The position numbers were made by a program, and so were the translations under genes. Positions 19,379 through 28,607 of a stretch of 64,000 nt of DNA are shown piece by piece (position 1 is the stretch's first letter; the number at the start of each line of letters is the position of its first letter). Origin of the DNA: Bradyrhizobium sp. BTAi1 (GTDB lineage: Bacteria > Pseudomonadota > Alphaproteobacteria > Rhizobiales > Xanthobacteraceae); contig NC_009485.1 in NCBI RefSeq assembly GCF_000015165.1, positions 5,909,501 through 5,973,500 of the forward strand, read 5' to 3'. Under the pieces are notes generated by a model. The model ran no database searches. It worked only from the letters and a program-made list of their open reading frames with translations, and was not told the origin of the DNA.

Positions 19379-20220
19379 CCCACGCCTCCCCATGAACCAA
19401 CCGAAAATGTGATGGGGCCATCGCGTGTAATGTGTCGGCAGGCGCAATCAGCTGCCGGCCTCATGGTTCTCAGGGCGATGCAACCGCGTCGCCTCACCGC
19501 GCCGTGCACGGCGCTCCCGACCATCAGCCTCCTGGATCTCATCGCAACATCTGCCCGCGTCCTCGGGCGCCCGCCAAAGGCGGGCGGCCCGAAGAGCGGA
19601 AGCGAGGTCCAGCCAACCCGCGCTGCTCTCAACATGCGATCGCCCTGCATGTCCTCCGGCTGGCGCTTGCCCCGCTTTCGCAGCAGTGCGACACGCATCT
19701 TGCAATCCTTGCGTGTATTTTTGAACGCACCATCATAAGTAGAAAGGTACCAGCCATCATGCGCGGAACCTGCGCGCATAATTGCTAAGAAAGTCTGTTT
19801 TTTGAGGTGAGATTTCCGGCCAACGGAATCGTATGTCCGACCCGTTTCCGGTTGCTGAAGATGCGATCCCGTCCGACTACGGTGGTCCGAGGATCGCGCG
19901 TCTGTACCAACAAGCTTAACGAGGCACCGCGCCGGCGCGCCGCTCGTCACGCTTGGCAACCCCTGGTTTGCCGAAGCACCGGAACCAACTACTTCCCCGC
20001 GCAGACGCGGCCAGCGTTAATCATCTAACATGCTCGACAAATTGTACGAATAGCCTGCTAACGCCGGATTCACCACTTGCGCAATCGGTGCTTTGGCCGG
20101 CCGCTGCGCCCTGCCTTGTGCAAGTTCGCTTATACCATTGCCGCTTAGTCATGAAGGACGGCACGCGCTGTTAGCTGATGATCGGCTGCTCCGGCGCATG
20201 AGTTGAAAGTAGTAACGCGT
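19379..20220. other. Long intergenic region between PilZ gene and cpaB
   Basis: About 840 bp without a convincing gene; short open frames here have no protein-like composition. It is less GC-rich than its neighbours. A perfect 7-bp inverted pair (ATGCGCG / CGCGCAT) sits at about 19758-19778, followed 20 bp later by a T run. The region should hold the promoter for the cpa operon and the start of the PilZ transcript. Confidence 0.5.
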
Positions 20221-21021
20221 ATGATGACCGCACGCATCGTGGTGTTGACCATCGCTCTCGGCGCAGGCGGCGTCGCGGCCTATCTCGTCAGCACCTCGGA
20301 AAGCCAGCAGCCTGTTGCCGTCGCGCCGGTCGCGCAGCTGCCGACGGTCGAGGTACTGGTCGCCAAGAACGACATCGGCCTTGGACAGGCGATCAAGCCC
20401 GGCGACCTCGTCTGGCAGACCTGGCCGGAAGCGGCGAGCAACATCTTCATCCGCCGCGGCGATCGTCCGGAAGCCGCCAACCAGCTCGTTGGCACCATCG
20501 CGCGCGCGCCGTTCGTGATCGGCGAGCCGATCCGCGAGCAGAAGCTGGTGAAGTCCGATGGATCGGGCTTCATGGCGGCGATCCTGCCTGCGGGCATGCG
20601 CGCGATCTCCACCGAGATATCGCCCGAAACCGGCGCCGGCGGCTTCATCCTGCCGAACGACCGCGTCGACGTCATCCTGTCGAAGCGCGACAAGAACCCG
20701 GACAAGCCTGGCGGGCCGGACTACGTCAGCTCCGAAATCATTCTCTCCAATGTGCGCGTGCTCGCGATCGACCAGGCGCCGAAGGAGAAGGAAGGCCAGA
20801 ACACGGTGGTCGGCAAGACGGTCACGCTCGAGCTCAAGCCCGAGCAGGCCGAGACGCTGGCGCGCGCGCGACAGTCCGGCTCGCTGGCGCTGGCGTTGCG
20901 CAGCATCGCCGACGTGAACGCGGCCGACGGCAACAAGAACGAGACGCAGATGGCGCGACGGGGCAACGCCATCGAGATCATTCGCTACGGGATCACCAGC
21001 TCGCTCACGGCGCAGAAGTGA
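20221..21021 (+). CDS. cpaB: Flp pilus assembly protein CpaB
   Basis: 266 residues from ATG 20221 (ATG ATG). A TTG at 20203 lengthens the frame but lacks support. A single N-terminal membrane segment (ARIVVLTIALGAGGVAAYLV) is followed by an SAF/beta-clip domain with VEVLVAKNDIGLGQAIKPGD. The remainder carries the RcpC/CpaB signature around ISTEISPETGAGGFILPNDRVDV (~135). CpaB is a periplasmic component thought to stabilise the secretin of the Tad/Flp pilus machine. It is the first gene of cpaB-cpaC-cpaD-cpaE. Confidence 0.93.
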   Translation: MMTARIVVLTIALGAGGVAAYLVSTSESQQPVAVAPVAQLPTVEVLVAKNDIGLGQAIKPGDLVWQTWPEAASNIFIRRGDRPEAANQLVGTIARAPFVIGEPIREQKLVKSDGSGFMAAILPAGMRAISTEISPETGAGGFILPNDRVDVILSKRDKNPDKPGGPDYVSSEIILSNVRVLAIDQAPKEKEGQNTVVGKTVTLELKPEQAETLARARQSGSLALALRSIADVNAADGNKNETQMARRGNAIEIIRYGITSSLTAQK

Positions 21022-21038
21022 TCGAAAGGACGGGGACC

Positions 21039-22508
21039 ATGAGGGGTGGGTATCAGCATCGTGTGAGGACGGCGACCTGGCTCGTCCGCGCATTCTCGAC
21101 CGCGGCGGCGATCGGCCTCGCGATCAATCCGGCGCTGGCGCCGGTCCACGCGGCCGAGGACCGGGACACGCCGGTCGTCTCGGTCGGCTCGTCCAAGGTG
21201 CATTATCTGTCGCTCGGAATCGGCAAGTCCGTCGTCGTCGACTTTCCGCAGGACGTGAAGGACGTACTCGTCGCCGACCCCAAGATCGCCAACGCCGTGG
21301 TGCGCTCGGCGCGGCGCGCCTACATCATCGGCGCCGCGGTCGGTCAGACCAATGTCGTGTTCTTCGACGGCGAGGGACAGCAGGTCGCGGCCTATGACAT
21401 CGCGATCAAGCGCGATCTCAACGGCGTGCGCCAGGCGCTGAGCCAGAGCATTCCCGGCGTCAAGATCGATGGCGTCGGCGACGGTGTCATCCTGACCGGC
21501 TCGGTGTCGAGCCCCGTCGAGGCGCAGCAGGCCGGTGAGATCGCAAGCAGGCTGGTCGGCGGCTCCGACAAGGTCGTCAACTCCATCGTCGTGCGCGGCC
21601 GCGACCAGGTGATGCTGAAGGTCAACGTATCCGAAGTGCGGCGCGAGATCGTCAAGCAGCTCGGCATCGATCTCAGCGCCAGCATGACCTACGGCACCGC
21701 GGTGGTGAACTTCAACAACACCAATCCGTTCACGGCCTATGGCAAGTCGCTGGTCAATGGCAACGCCCTCAACGTTTCCGGCGGCGGATTGTCGTCGGTC
21801 TCGGCGACGATGCGCGCGATGGAGACGGCGGGCGTCACCAAGACGCTGGCCGAACCGAATCTGACCGCGATATCCGGCGAATCCGCCACCTTCATCGCCG
21901 GCGGCGAATTCCCGGTTCCCGGCGGCTATAATTGCGATCCGACCACGCGGGTCTGCACCACCTCGATCACCTACAAGAAGTTCGGCATCTCGCTCAACTT
22001 CACGCCGGTCGTGCTCAGCGAAGGCCGCATCAGCCTGCGCGTCATGACCGAAGTCTCGGAACTGTCGAACGACAACGCGATCACCGTGTCGTATGCGCTG
22101 ACCTCGACGTCGAGCTCGTCGGTCACGATCCCCGCGATCCGCACCCGTCGCGCCGAAACCACGCTGGAGATTCCGTCCGGCGGCTCGATGGCGATGGCCG
22201 GCCTGATCCAGAACCAGACCAAGCAGGCGATCAACGGCCTGCCCGGCGTCGACCAGCTGCCGGTGCTCGGCCAGCTGTTCCGCAGCAAGGACTACGTCAA
22301 CAACGAGACCGAGCTGATGGTGCTGGTGACGCCCTATGTCGTGCGCGCCGTGGCGCAGAAGGAGCTGGCGCGTCCGGATGACGGCTTCGCGCCGGCGACG
22401 GATTCGGAATCGGCGCTGCTCGGCCGCATGAACCGGCTCTACGGCATCGCCGCAAAAGTCGACACGGCCACGGGCGAGCCGGCCGGCTTCGGCTTCATCA
22501 TCGACTGA
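21039..22508 (+). CDS. cpaC: Tad/Flp pilus secretin CpaC
   Basis: 489 residues from ATG 21039, with GAAAGGACGGGG just upstream; a GTG at 21018 overlapping the cpaB stop is the alternative. After a signal peptide there is an N-terminal pilus-secretin domain (~40-110, LGIGKSVVVDFPQDVKDVLV) and a BON-like stretch (DGVILTGSVSSPVEAQQAG). The secretin domain (~230-460) contains LAEPNLTAISGESATFIAGG and the C-terminal VDQLPVLGQLFRS plus ETELMVLVTPYVV. It forms the outer-membrane pore of the pilus machine. Confidence 0.94.
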   Translation: MRGGYQHRVRTATWLVRAFSTAAAIGLAINPALAPVHAAEDRDTPVVSVGSSKVHYLSLGIGKSVVVDFPQDVKDVLVADPKIANAVVRSARRAYIIGAAVGQTNVVFFDGEGQQVAAYDIAIKRDLNGVRQALSQSIPGVKIDGVGDGVILTGSVSSPVEAQQAGEIASRLVGGSDKVVNSIVVRGRDQVMLKVNVSEVRREIVKQLGIDLSASMTYGTAVVNFNNTNPFTAYGKSLVNGNALNVSGGGLSSVSATMRAMETAGVTKTLAEPNLTAISGESATFIAGGEFPVPGGYNCDPTTRVCTTSITYKKFGISLNFTPVVLSEGRISLRVMTEVSELSNDNAITVSYALTSTSSSSVTIPAIRTRRAETTLEIPSGGSMAMAGLIQNQTKQAINGLPGVDQLPVLGQLFRSKDYVNNETELMVLVTPYVVRAVAQKELARPDDGFAPATDSESALLGRMNRLYGIAAKVDTATGEPAGFGFIID

Positions 22509-22534
22509 GACGGCGGGATCACGGGGACGGGGGA

Positions 22535-23278
22535 ATGATCATGTCGAACACAAACGCAGAGAATGGCCGCCGCGCAATGCGCCGGTGTGGTGCCATCATC
22601 GGTCTCGCGCTGACGCTCGGCGCCTGCAACGCCACGACCGGCGAGGTCGTGGCGACCATTCCGGACGACTACAAGATCCGCCATCCGATCGCGGTCGAGG
22701 AAGGCCGGCAATCGATCGTCGTGTTCGTCGGCAGCGGACGTGGCGGCCTGACCTATCAGCAGCGCGCCGATGTGGCCGGGCTCGCGCGCTCCTGGCAGCG
22801 CGAAGGCACGGGCGCCATCGTCGCCGAAGTGCCCGCGGACACGCCGAACGCCCGGGCCGCCGCCGACACCTATCGCGAGATCCATGCGATGCTGACGAGC
22901 GGCGGCGTGCCTTCGCGGTCGATCACGCTGCGGCATTATACGCCGGACGATCCCCGCCTGCTGGCCGCGGTGCGGTTGAGCTATCCGAAGATCGCGGCCG
23001 TCGCCGGTCCCTGCGGCCTGTGGCCCGATGATCTCGGACCCAACATCGACAATCCCAGCTACAGCAACAATCAGCACTATCACAATTTCGGCTGCGCCAC
23101 GCAGCGCAACCTGGCTGCGATGATCGACAATCCCGCCGATCTCGAGCAGCCGCGCGCCGAGGTGGCGGCCTATACGCCGCGCCGCTCCGCGCTGTTCGAG
23201 AAATACCGCAAGGGCGAATCGACGGCCGTGACCTATCCGGAAGCCGAGAAGGCCAAGCTCAGCGATACAGGCAAATGA
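22535..23278 (+). CDS. cpaD: Tad pilus assembly lipoprotein CpaD
   Basis: 247 residues from ATG 22535; ATG 22541 is an equal alternative. A lipoprotein signal ends in LTLGAC. Family features are DDYKIRHPIAVEE (~40), the RGGLTYQQRADV segment, PCGLWPDDLG and the YHNFGCATQRNLAAMIDNPADL block (~180-205). CpaD is an outer-membrane-associated partner of the CpaC secretin. Its stop overlaps the cpaE start by 4 bp. Confidence 0.93.
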   Translation: MIMSNTNAENGRRAMRRCGAIIGLALTLGACNATTGEVVATIPDDYKIRHPIAVEEGRQSIVVFVGSGRGGLTYQQRADVAGLARSWQREGTGAIVAEVPADTPNARAAADTYREIHAMLTSGGVPSRSITLRHYTPDDPRLLAAVRLSYPKIAAVAGPCGLWPDDLGPNIDNPSYSNNQHYHNFGCATQRNLAAMIDNPADLEQPRAEVAAYTPRRSALFEKYRKGESTAVTYPEAEKAKLSDTGK

Positions 23279-24543
23279 TCAACGCGTCCCGTCAGAGCCA
23301 GGAGGAGACCGCCGGCCCCAGCGGCGCGGCGCTCAACGACCATATCGCGCCGGTGCCGCGCGTCTCGGTGCAGGCATTCTGCGAAACCGATCAGACCTCG
23401 GCGGCGATCCTCGCCGCCAGCCAGGACCGCCGGCTCGGCAAGGCGCATATCACGATCAAGGCGGGCGGCATGCCGCGCGCCATCGAGACCTACCATTCGC
23501 AGCCCACGCCCAACGTGATCGTGCTGGAGACGAAGCCCGGCGGCGACATCCTGGGCGGGCTCGACGATCTCGCCAGCGTCTACGATCCCGGCACCCGCGT
23601 GGTGCTGATCGGCAACCCGGCCGACGGCGTCGCCTATCGCGAGCTGGTGCGGCGCGGCGTCAACGATTATGTGGTCGGACCGGTCGAGACCATCGACGTG
23701 ATCCGCTCGATCTGCAGCCTGTTCTCGGCCTCGGAAGCGGTGATCACCGGCCGCATCATCGCCGTGATCGGCGCCAAGGGCGGCGTCGGCGCATCCACCG
23801 TCGCGCATAACGTCGCCTGGAGCATGGCGCGCGATCTGACGCTGGACTCGGTCGTCATCGACCTCGACATGGCGTTCGGCACCGCCGGGCTCGACTACAA
23901 CCAGGATCCGATGCAGGGCATCGCCAATGCCGTGTTCCAGCCCGACCGGCCGGACACGGCGCTGATGGATCGCCTGCTCGCCAAATGCACCGAGCATCTC
24001 AATTTGCTCGCCGCGCCGGCGACGCTTGAGCGCGTGTATGATTTTGGCGCCGATGCGTTCGACGCGATCTTCGACACCTTGCGCATGACCCAGCAATGCA
24101 TCGTGCTCGACGTGCCGCATCAATGGTCGGCCTGGACGCGGCATGCGCTGATCAATGCCGACGACATCCTGGTCGTCGCCGAGCCCGACCTCGCCAATCT
24201 GCGCAACGCCAAGAACCTGCTCGGCGTGCTCAAGGCGTCGCGGCCCAATGACCGGCCGCCGCTGTATTGCCTCAACCAGGTCGGCATGCCTCGCCGGCCG
24301 GAGATCGACCTCAAGCGCTTCGCCAAGACCGTCGAGGCCGAGCCGGTCGCGGTGATTCCGTTCGACTGCAAGCTGTTCGGCACCGCCGCCAATAACGGCC
24401 AGATGATCGCGGAGATCGCAGCGCTCAACCGCACGCCGAAGCTGTTCCTGGAGATCGCAAACCGGCTCACCGGCCGCGTCGACCCGAAGCCGCAGCGCAG
24501 CTCGCTGCTGGCGCCGATCGCCAGGCTGCTCGGGGCGAAATAG
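23275..24543 (+). CDS. cpaE: Tad pilus assembly ATPase-like protein CpaE
   Basis: 422 residues. Residues ~30-140 form a receiver-like domain. They are followed by a MinD/ParA-type ATPase with the deviant Walker A GAKGGVGASTVAHN (~165) and the Walker A' aspartate in VVIDLDMAFGTAG. CpaE localises the pilus machine and resembles MinD-like positioning proteins. It is the last gene of the cluster here. The motor ATPase CpaF, the platform proteins TadB/TadC, the peptidase CpaA and a pilin gene do not follow; the next gene is convergent after 2 bp. Confidence 0.93.
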   Translation: MINASRQSQEETAGPSGAALNDHIAPVPRVSVQAFCETDQTSAAILAASQDRRLGKAHITIKAGGMPRAIETYHSQPTPNVIVLETKPGGDILGGLDDLASVYDPGTRVVLIGNPADGVAYRELVRRGVNDYVVGPVETIDVIRSICSLFSASEAVITGRIIAVIGAKGGVGASTVAHNVAWSMARDLTLDSVVIDLDMAFGTAGLDYNQDPMQGIANAVFQPDRPDTALMDRLLAKCTEHLNLLAAPATLERVYDFGADAFDAIFDTLRMTQQCIVLDVPHQWSAWTRHALINADDILVVAEPDLANLRNAKNLLGVLKASRPNDRPPLYCLNQVGMPRRPEIDLKRFAKTVEAEPVAVIPFDCKLFGTAANNGQMIAEIAALNRTPKLFLEIANRLTGRVDPKPQRSSLLAPIARLLGAK

Positions 24544-24545
24544 GC

Positions 24546-25415
24546 TCAGTCGTCGGCGCGGCTGAGCGCGCGCGCGAGTGCCTTGTCGGTCTGGCCCGCG
24601 GCGGGGCGATCGCGCCGCGTCGCCAGCTCGCGCTGGGCGACCTGCCGGCGCTCGAGAATGCGCTTCACATAAGCGACATTGGCGTTGGCCTGCGCCGGCG
24701 GCAGACCTGATCGCGCAATGCTCTCGGCCTCGCCCATGCGGCCCTGCAGCCCGACGATGACGGCGAGATTGGTCCTGACCCGCGGGCTCGCATCCGGGTT
24801 CGCGCTGGCCCTGCGCAGCTGCTCCTCGGCCTTGGGCAGTTCGTTCGAAAGCGCGTAGGACAGACCGAGATTGGACAGCACCGAGGGATCGTCGGGCGCG
24901 ATCTTCAGCGCCGTCGCGTAATACTGCCGGGCCTCGTCATGGCGGCCGAGCTGGTCGAGCGTGGCGCCCTGCGCCGACAGGATGCGCCAGTCGGGATCCT
25001 CGGGCGAATGCGCCCGGCTCAGCACGTCGAAGGCCTGCTGGAAATTGCCGTTGTCGGCCAGCGCGCGGCCATACGCCGCCAGCAGCGCCTTGTTGCTGGG
25101 ATTGGCGATCGTCGCCTGCTCCAGAACGGCGACCGCCTGCGACCGCTGGCCGGTGCCGCGCAGCGCGGTGCCGTAGCGCAGCGCCACATCGGGATCGTTC
25201 GGCGTGGCACGAAAGCGCTCGCGCAGCTGGTCGAGCTCGGCGCGCGGATCGCCGCCCGGCGCGCGCGTCTTGTCGGCGCCGCCGCCGAGCGCCCCCGTGA
25301 CCTCTTGCAGATCGGTGGTCTGGCAGGCGCCGAGGCCGAGCAGCACGACGGCAAAGGACAGCGCGAACGCAGCCGGCCGCAACACAGGAGAACAACGAGA
25401 GGGCCGCATACGCAT
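24546..25415 (-). CDS. TadD-like TPR lipoprotein
   Basis: 289 residues. A lipoprotein-type signal ends in LLGLGACQTTD (~30). It is followed by at least four tetratricopeptide-like repeats between residues ~70 and 240, including VALRYGTALRGTGQRSQAV, ALLAAYGRALADNGNFQQAF and SVLSNLGLSYALSNELPKAE. This matches TadD, the pilotin-like helper that brings the CpaC secretin to the outer membrane. Its position next to cpaE supports that role, although it is transcribed toward it. The tail after residue ~245 is basic and low in complexity. Confidence 0.85.
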   Translation of the reverse strand: MRMRPSRCSPVLRPAAFALSFAVVLLGLGACQTTDLQEVTGALGGGADKTRAPGGDPRAELDQLRERFRATPNDPDVALRYGTALRGTGQRSQAVAVLEQATIANPSNKALLAAYGRALADNGNFQQAFDVLSRAHSPEDPDWRILSAQGATLDQLGRHDEARQYYATALKIAPDDPSVLSNLGLSYALSNELPKAEEQLRRASANPDASPRVRTNLAVIVGLQGRMGEAESIARSGLPPAQANANVAYVKRILERRQVAQRELATRRDRPAAGQTDKALARALSRADD

Positions 25416-25499
25416 GCAACTGAACTACTTCGGGACCAGATGCCGCGCAGGCTGGCAGTTTAACCCTAAGGTCCCGTTAAGCGGTCCGTCGTTGGCGCC

Positions 25500-25751
25500 T
25501 CAATCGATGAATTCGGCGCCGAACTCACAGCCGATCCGCCACCGCAACCTGCACTTGCGCTGGTGATCTGGCGCAAAAATGATCGTGAATTCGGGAGGAA
25601 TCTCGACGAATTCCGCGACCACCTTGACGCCGCCATCGGAAATATCAGTGATCGTGCAGTCCCGCGGCAAGGTGCCGGTGCCCCAATAGATCTTCGCAAG
25701 CCTCCGGCACAGCCGACGTTCGCTCTTGCGACGGTTCGCCAACATCAACAT
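25500..25751 (-). CDS. Short PilZ domain protein
   Basis: 83 residues; ATG 25751 or 25745 may start it. It is a bare PilZ barrel with RRKSERRLCRR as the arginine motif and DISDGGV as the D/NxSxxG motif, ending in RIGCEFGAEFID. Such single-domain proteins are common in Bradyrhizobium and probably sense cyclic di-GMP. It stands alone upstream of the TadD-like gene on the same strand, with 84 bp between them. Confidence 0.82.
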   Translation of the reverse strand: MLMLANRRKSERRLCRRLAKIYWGTGTLPRDCTITDISDGGVKVVAEFVEIPPEFTIIFAPDHQRKCRLRWRIGCEFGAEFID

Positions 25752-25884
25752 CTCGAGGTCTCACCCACTCAGTCGTCCATCCGGAGACATCGTTTCTAAC
25801 GGGCAAAGATTTGGAACTGGCTAGCGTGAGGGCCGGGAATCCGGCGGAGCGATTTGCATTTCGTTTACCGTCTCCGCGCGCGCC

Positions 25885-27807
25885 TCAACGCACCGGCCGC
25901 ATGAAGCCGGCAAAATACGCGGCCAGCCGTTGTACATCGTCGAGCGGCAGCACGTCGGCGACGTATTGGTCCGGACGCACGATCACCAGGCAGCCGGCGG
26001 CACGGTCGATGCCGCGCATCGCGAAGATGTCATGGCCGCCCTTGAGATCGGGGCAAAACATCTTTTCGTAGTCAATGAGGCCGTGGCGCCCTTTTCGCGG
26101 CAGCAGCAGCTCCGGCATCGCCTCGATGGCGAGATCGCGATGTCCCTGCTGGAATACCGCCCGCAGATCGATGACGGAATCGATGTCGGCGCCATCAGGC
26201 GTGTAGCGCCGCAGCGGCGACGCTGGATCGTCGCTCAGGAATCGGCACAGGCGGCGGATGGCCGCGTTCGGAGCCGTCGGATCCTCGGCGCCCGCGAAGG
26301 CGAACAGGCGGAAGCGGCCGTCCGCCTGCACGACATGCCCGAGCTGCAGCGGCTTGGCATCGCCCAACCGGATCACCGGAGCCGAATGGAAGCGCTTGCC
26401 GATGACGAAGCCGGTGGCGAGCTGCTGGAACGTGGCGTCGCCGGTGAGAACCGACGGACGATAATGCGTGGCGGTTCCCGCGGTGTAGCGGCCGTGGCGA
26501 ACGAAATAATCCTGCGTCTTGGCGGCATCGGCACCGCCCTGCTTGGCGGCCGACGCCAGGATCGCAGCCCATTCGCGATCGAAGTCGATCAGCTCCTGCG
26601 CGATCGCCCGGCGCTCGGCCGAGTAGCTGTGCAGCAGCTCGGGCGCGCAGCGTCGACCCAGCACGGCTGCGAGCTTCCAGCCGAGATTGAACGTGTCCTG
26701 CATCGACACGTTCATGCCCTGTCCGGCCTTGGGGCTGTGGGTGTGGCAGGCATCGCCGGCGATGAACACGCGCGGCAGCCGCGTCGCGACCTCGGCCGCC
26801 GGCACGTCGTCGAACTTGTCGGTGATACGCTGGCCGATCTCATAGACCGACCACCACGCGACCTCCTTCACCTGCAACGTAAAGGGCACGAGAATGCGTT
26901 GCGCCTTGGCGATCACCTCGTCGACGGTGATGTTGCGTCCCGCGACGCGCTCGCCAACCTCGAGCTTGGCAAGCTCGACATAGAGCCGGACGAGATAGCC
27001 GCCCTCGCGCGGGATCACCAGCAGGCTGCCGTCATGGGCGGACTGAATGAGCGATTTGAAGCGGATGTCGGGAAAGTCGGTGACGGCGAGCACGTCCATC
27101 ACGCCCCAGGCATGATTGGCGGAATCGCCGTGCAGCTCACGGCCGATCGCCTTGCGCACCATGCTGCGGGCGCCGTCGCAGCCGACGACATAGCGCGCAC
27201 GCACGGTCTCGACCTCGCCCTCATGCGCCGGATCGATGCGGTCGAAGCGGACGGTCACGCCGTGATCGCCGGCGTCCTCGGCATGATCGATCTCGAGATC
27301 GCGCAGCCGCCGCGCATAATGCGGCTCGAGCTTCGCCGCCGAGCGGCGCATGACGTCGAGGAAGAAGTCGTGCACGCGGGCCTGGTTGAGCACCACGTGC
27401 GGCATTTCCGACAGGCCGTCCTCGACGTCCTGCACGCGGCCGCTGCGGGCGATGTGCGCGCTGTTGGCGTCGTCCGGCTTCCAGAACGTGGTCTCGTTGA
27501 TCCAGCAGGCTTCCTTCAGCACGCGGTCGGCGAAGCCATAGGCCTGGAACATCTCCATCGTCCGGCAGGCGATGCCGTCGGCCTGGCCCAGCAGCAGCCG
27601 GCCCGGCTTCTGCTCGACGATGCAGGTCTTGATGTCCGGGAAGGCGGAGAGCTGAGCGGCGAGATTGAGCCCGGCAGGACCGCAGCCGACGATCAGGACG
27701 TCGACCTCTGCAGGCAATGGACCGGTCGCGCCGTGGCTGGTGACACGCTCGGCGGCATCGAAGATCTCGGGATCGCCCGGCTGGAAGCCATTGAGATGAA
27801 ACTGCAC
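25885..27807 (-). CDS. FAD-dependent aromatic hydroxylase (phenol 2-monooxygenase / 3-hydroxybenzoate 4-monooxygenase type)
   Basis: 640 residues from the GTG at 27807. AGGGAGG lies 7 nt before it; the in-frame ATG at 27831 would include this site and the operator edge. The FAD-binding GCGPAGLNLAAQLS (~41) is followed by GCDGARSMVRKAIG, the DG motif, and GDACHTHSPKAGQGMNVSMQD, the GD motif binding ribityl phosphate. A C-terminal thioredoxin-like domain (~450-640) is typical of the phenol hydroxylase/MobA group. These enzymes hydroxylate a phenolic ring using NADPH and O2. The gene diverges from a marR gene across a clear operator, so an aromatic inducer is likely. The exact substrate is unknown. 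Confidence 0.88.
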   Translation of the reverse strand: MQFHLNGFQPGDPEIFDAAERVTSHGATGPLPAEVDVLIVGCGPAGLNLAAQLSAFPDIKTCIVEQKPGRLLLGQADGIACRTMEMFQAYGFADRVLKEACWINETTFWKPDDANSAHIARSGRVQDVEDGLSEMPHVVLNQARVHDFFLDVMRRSAAKLEPHYARRLRDLEIDHAEDAGDHGVTVRFDRIDPAHEGEVETVRARYVVGCDGARSMVRKAIGRELHGDSANHAWGVMDVLAVTDFPDIRFKSLIQSAHDGSLLVIPREGGYLVRLYVELAKLEVGERVAGRNITVDEVIAKAQRILVPFTLQVKEVAWWSVYEIGQRITDKFDDVPAAEVATRLPRVFIAGDACHTHSPKAGQGMNVSMQDTFNLGWKLAAVLGRRCAPELLHSYSAERRAIAQELIDFDREWAAILASAAKQGGADAAKTQDYFVRHGRYTAGTATHYRPSVLTGDATFQQLATGFVIGKRFHSAPVIRLGDAKPLQLGHVVQADGRFRLFAFAGAEDPTAPNAAIRRLCRFLSDDPASPLRRYTPDGADIDSVIDLRAVFQQGHRDLAIEAMPELLLPRKGRHGLIDYEKMFCPDLKGGHDIFAMRGIDRAAGCLVIVRPDQYVADVLPLDDVQRLAAYFAGFMRPVR

Positions 27808-27834
27808 GTGACCACCCTCCCTCACATTCATTAT

Positions 27835-27862
27835 TGATCAGTATGCTGATCATCAGTATGCT
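27835..27862. promoter_or_regulatory. MarR-type operator between divergent genes
   Basis: Positions 27835-27852 form a perfect inverted repeat, TGATCAG-TATG-CTGATCA. Overlapping it are two direct copies of ATCAGTATGCT (27837-27847 and 27852-27862), spaced 15 bp. The site lies between the hydroxylase start (27807) and the marR start (27891), where a MarR dimer would control both genes. Confidence 0.75.
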
Positions 27863-27890
27863 TGTCAAGCAAGCGTGGGGGAGAACCGGG

Positions 27891-28361
27891 TTGAGCGAGA
27901 TGAAGGACATGCCGGGCCATCTGGCGCGCCGGTTTCAGCAAATCGCGGTGGCGGTATTCCTGGCGGAGGTCGAGGCGGCCGGCTTCGACCTGACGCCGGT
28001 GCAATACGCAGCCCTGGCGGCGATCGCCGCCAACCCGTCGATCGACCAGATCACGCTGGCCGGGCTGATCGCCTATGACCGCACCACGATCACCGGGGTG
28101 ATCGATCGGCTGGCGCAGAAGGGCCTGGTCGTCCGCCAGGCGAGCGCGCGCGACCGCCGCTCGCGCGAGCTCTTGATCACCGATGAAGGGCGGCGGACGC
28201 TGGACGCGATCACGCCGGCGGTCGAGGCGGCGCAGCGGCTGATGGTGCGCGGCCTCAGCGATGCGGAGGCGCGCGAGCTGGTCCGCCTGATGCAGAAGGC
28301 GATCGCCGCCGGCAACGAGCTCAGCCGCGCGCCGTTACGCGAGGGAGCAAGCGAGCGGTGA
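27891..28361 (+). CDS. MarR family transcriptional regulator
   Basis: 156 residues from the TTG at 27891, which has GGGGGAGA at the right distance; ATG 27900 is the alternative. The longer frame to 27834 reads through the operator (MISMLIISML is just its repeat translated), so that start is rejected. A winged helix-turn-helix is visible: LTPVQYAALAAIAANPSIDQ, ITLAGLIAYDRTTITGVIDR and the wing KGLVVRQASARDRRSRELLITDEG with the conserved D-R-R. It probably represses the divergent aromatic hydroxylase and itself until a phenolic ligand binds. Confidence 0.88.
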   Translation: MSEMKDMPGHLARRFQQIAVAVFLAEVEAAGFDLTPVQYAALAAIAANPSIDQITLAGLIAYDRTTITGVIDRLAQKGLVVRQASARDRRSRELLITDEGRRTLDAITPAVEAAQRLMVRGLSDAEARELVRLMQKAIAAGNELSRAPLREGASER

Positions 28362-28497
28362 TCACGCCGCTCATGGTCCGTGGGCAGCGCCGTTCCGACG
28401 CCACATCCTCATGGTGAGGAGCGCCGCGCACCGAACACCGCGACAGCGCAGGCTCTCAATGGCGGCGCATCTCGAACCATGAGGCCGAGGTGACACG

Positions 28498-28551
28498 GGC
28501 CTCGTCCTTCGAGACGCCCGTCTTCGGGCGGGCTCCTCAGGATGAGGGTGG
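28498..28551. repeat. REP-like palindrome (copy 1)
   Basis: It carries GTCCTTCGAGACGCCCG-TCTT-CGGGCGGGCTCCTCAGGATGAGG, whose arms pair into a hairpin. A near-identical element starts at 63958 at the window end. It sits between the marR stop and the downstream end of the Baeyer-Villiger-type gene. Confidence 0.75.
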
Positions 28552-28607
28552 AGAGGTCGGGGCGCCGAGAGAAGCAGGTTCGACCTCAGTACGCCTGCCC
28601 CCGGCCC

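Noticed and set aside
27834..27890. MarR gene start at 27834
   Set aside because: This stretch is the operator repeat translated; the ribosome-binding site points to 27891.
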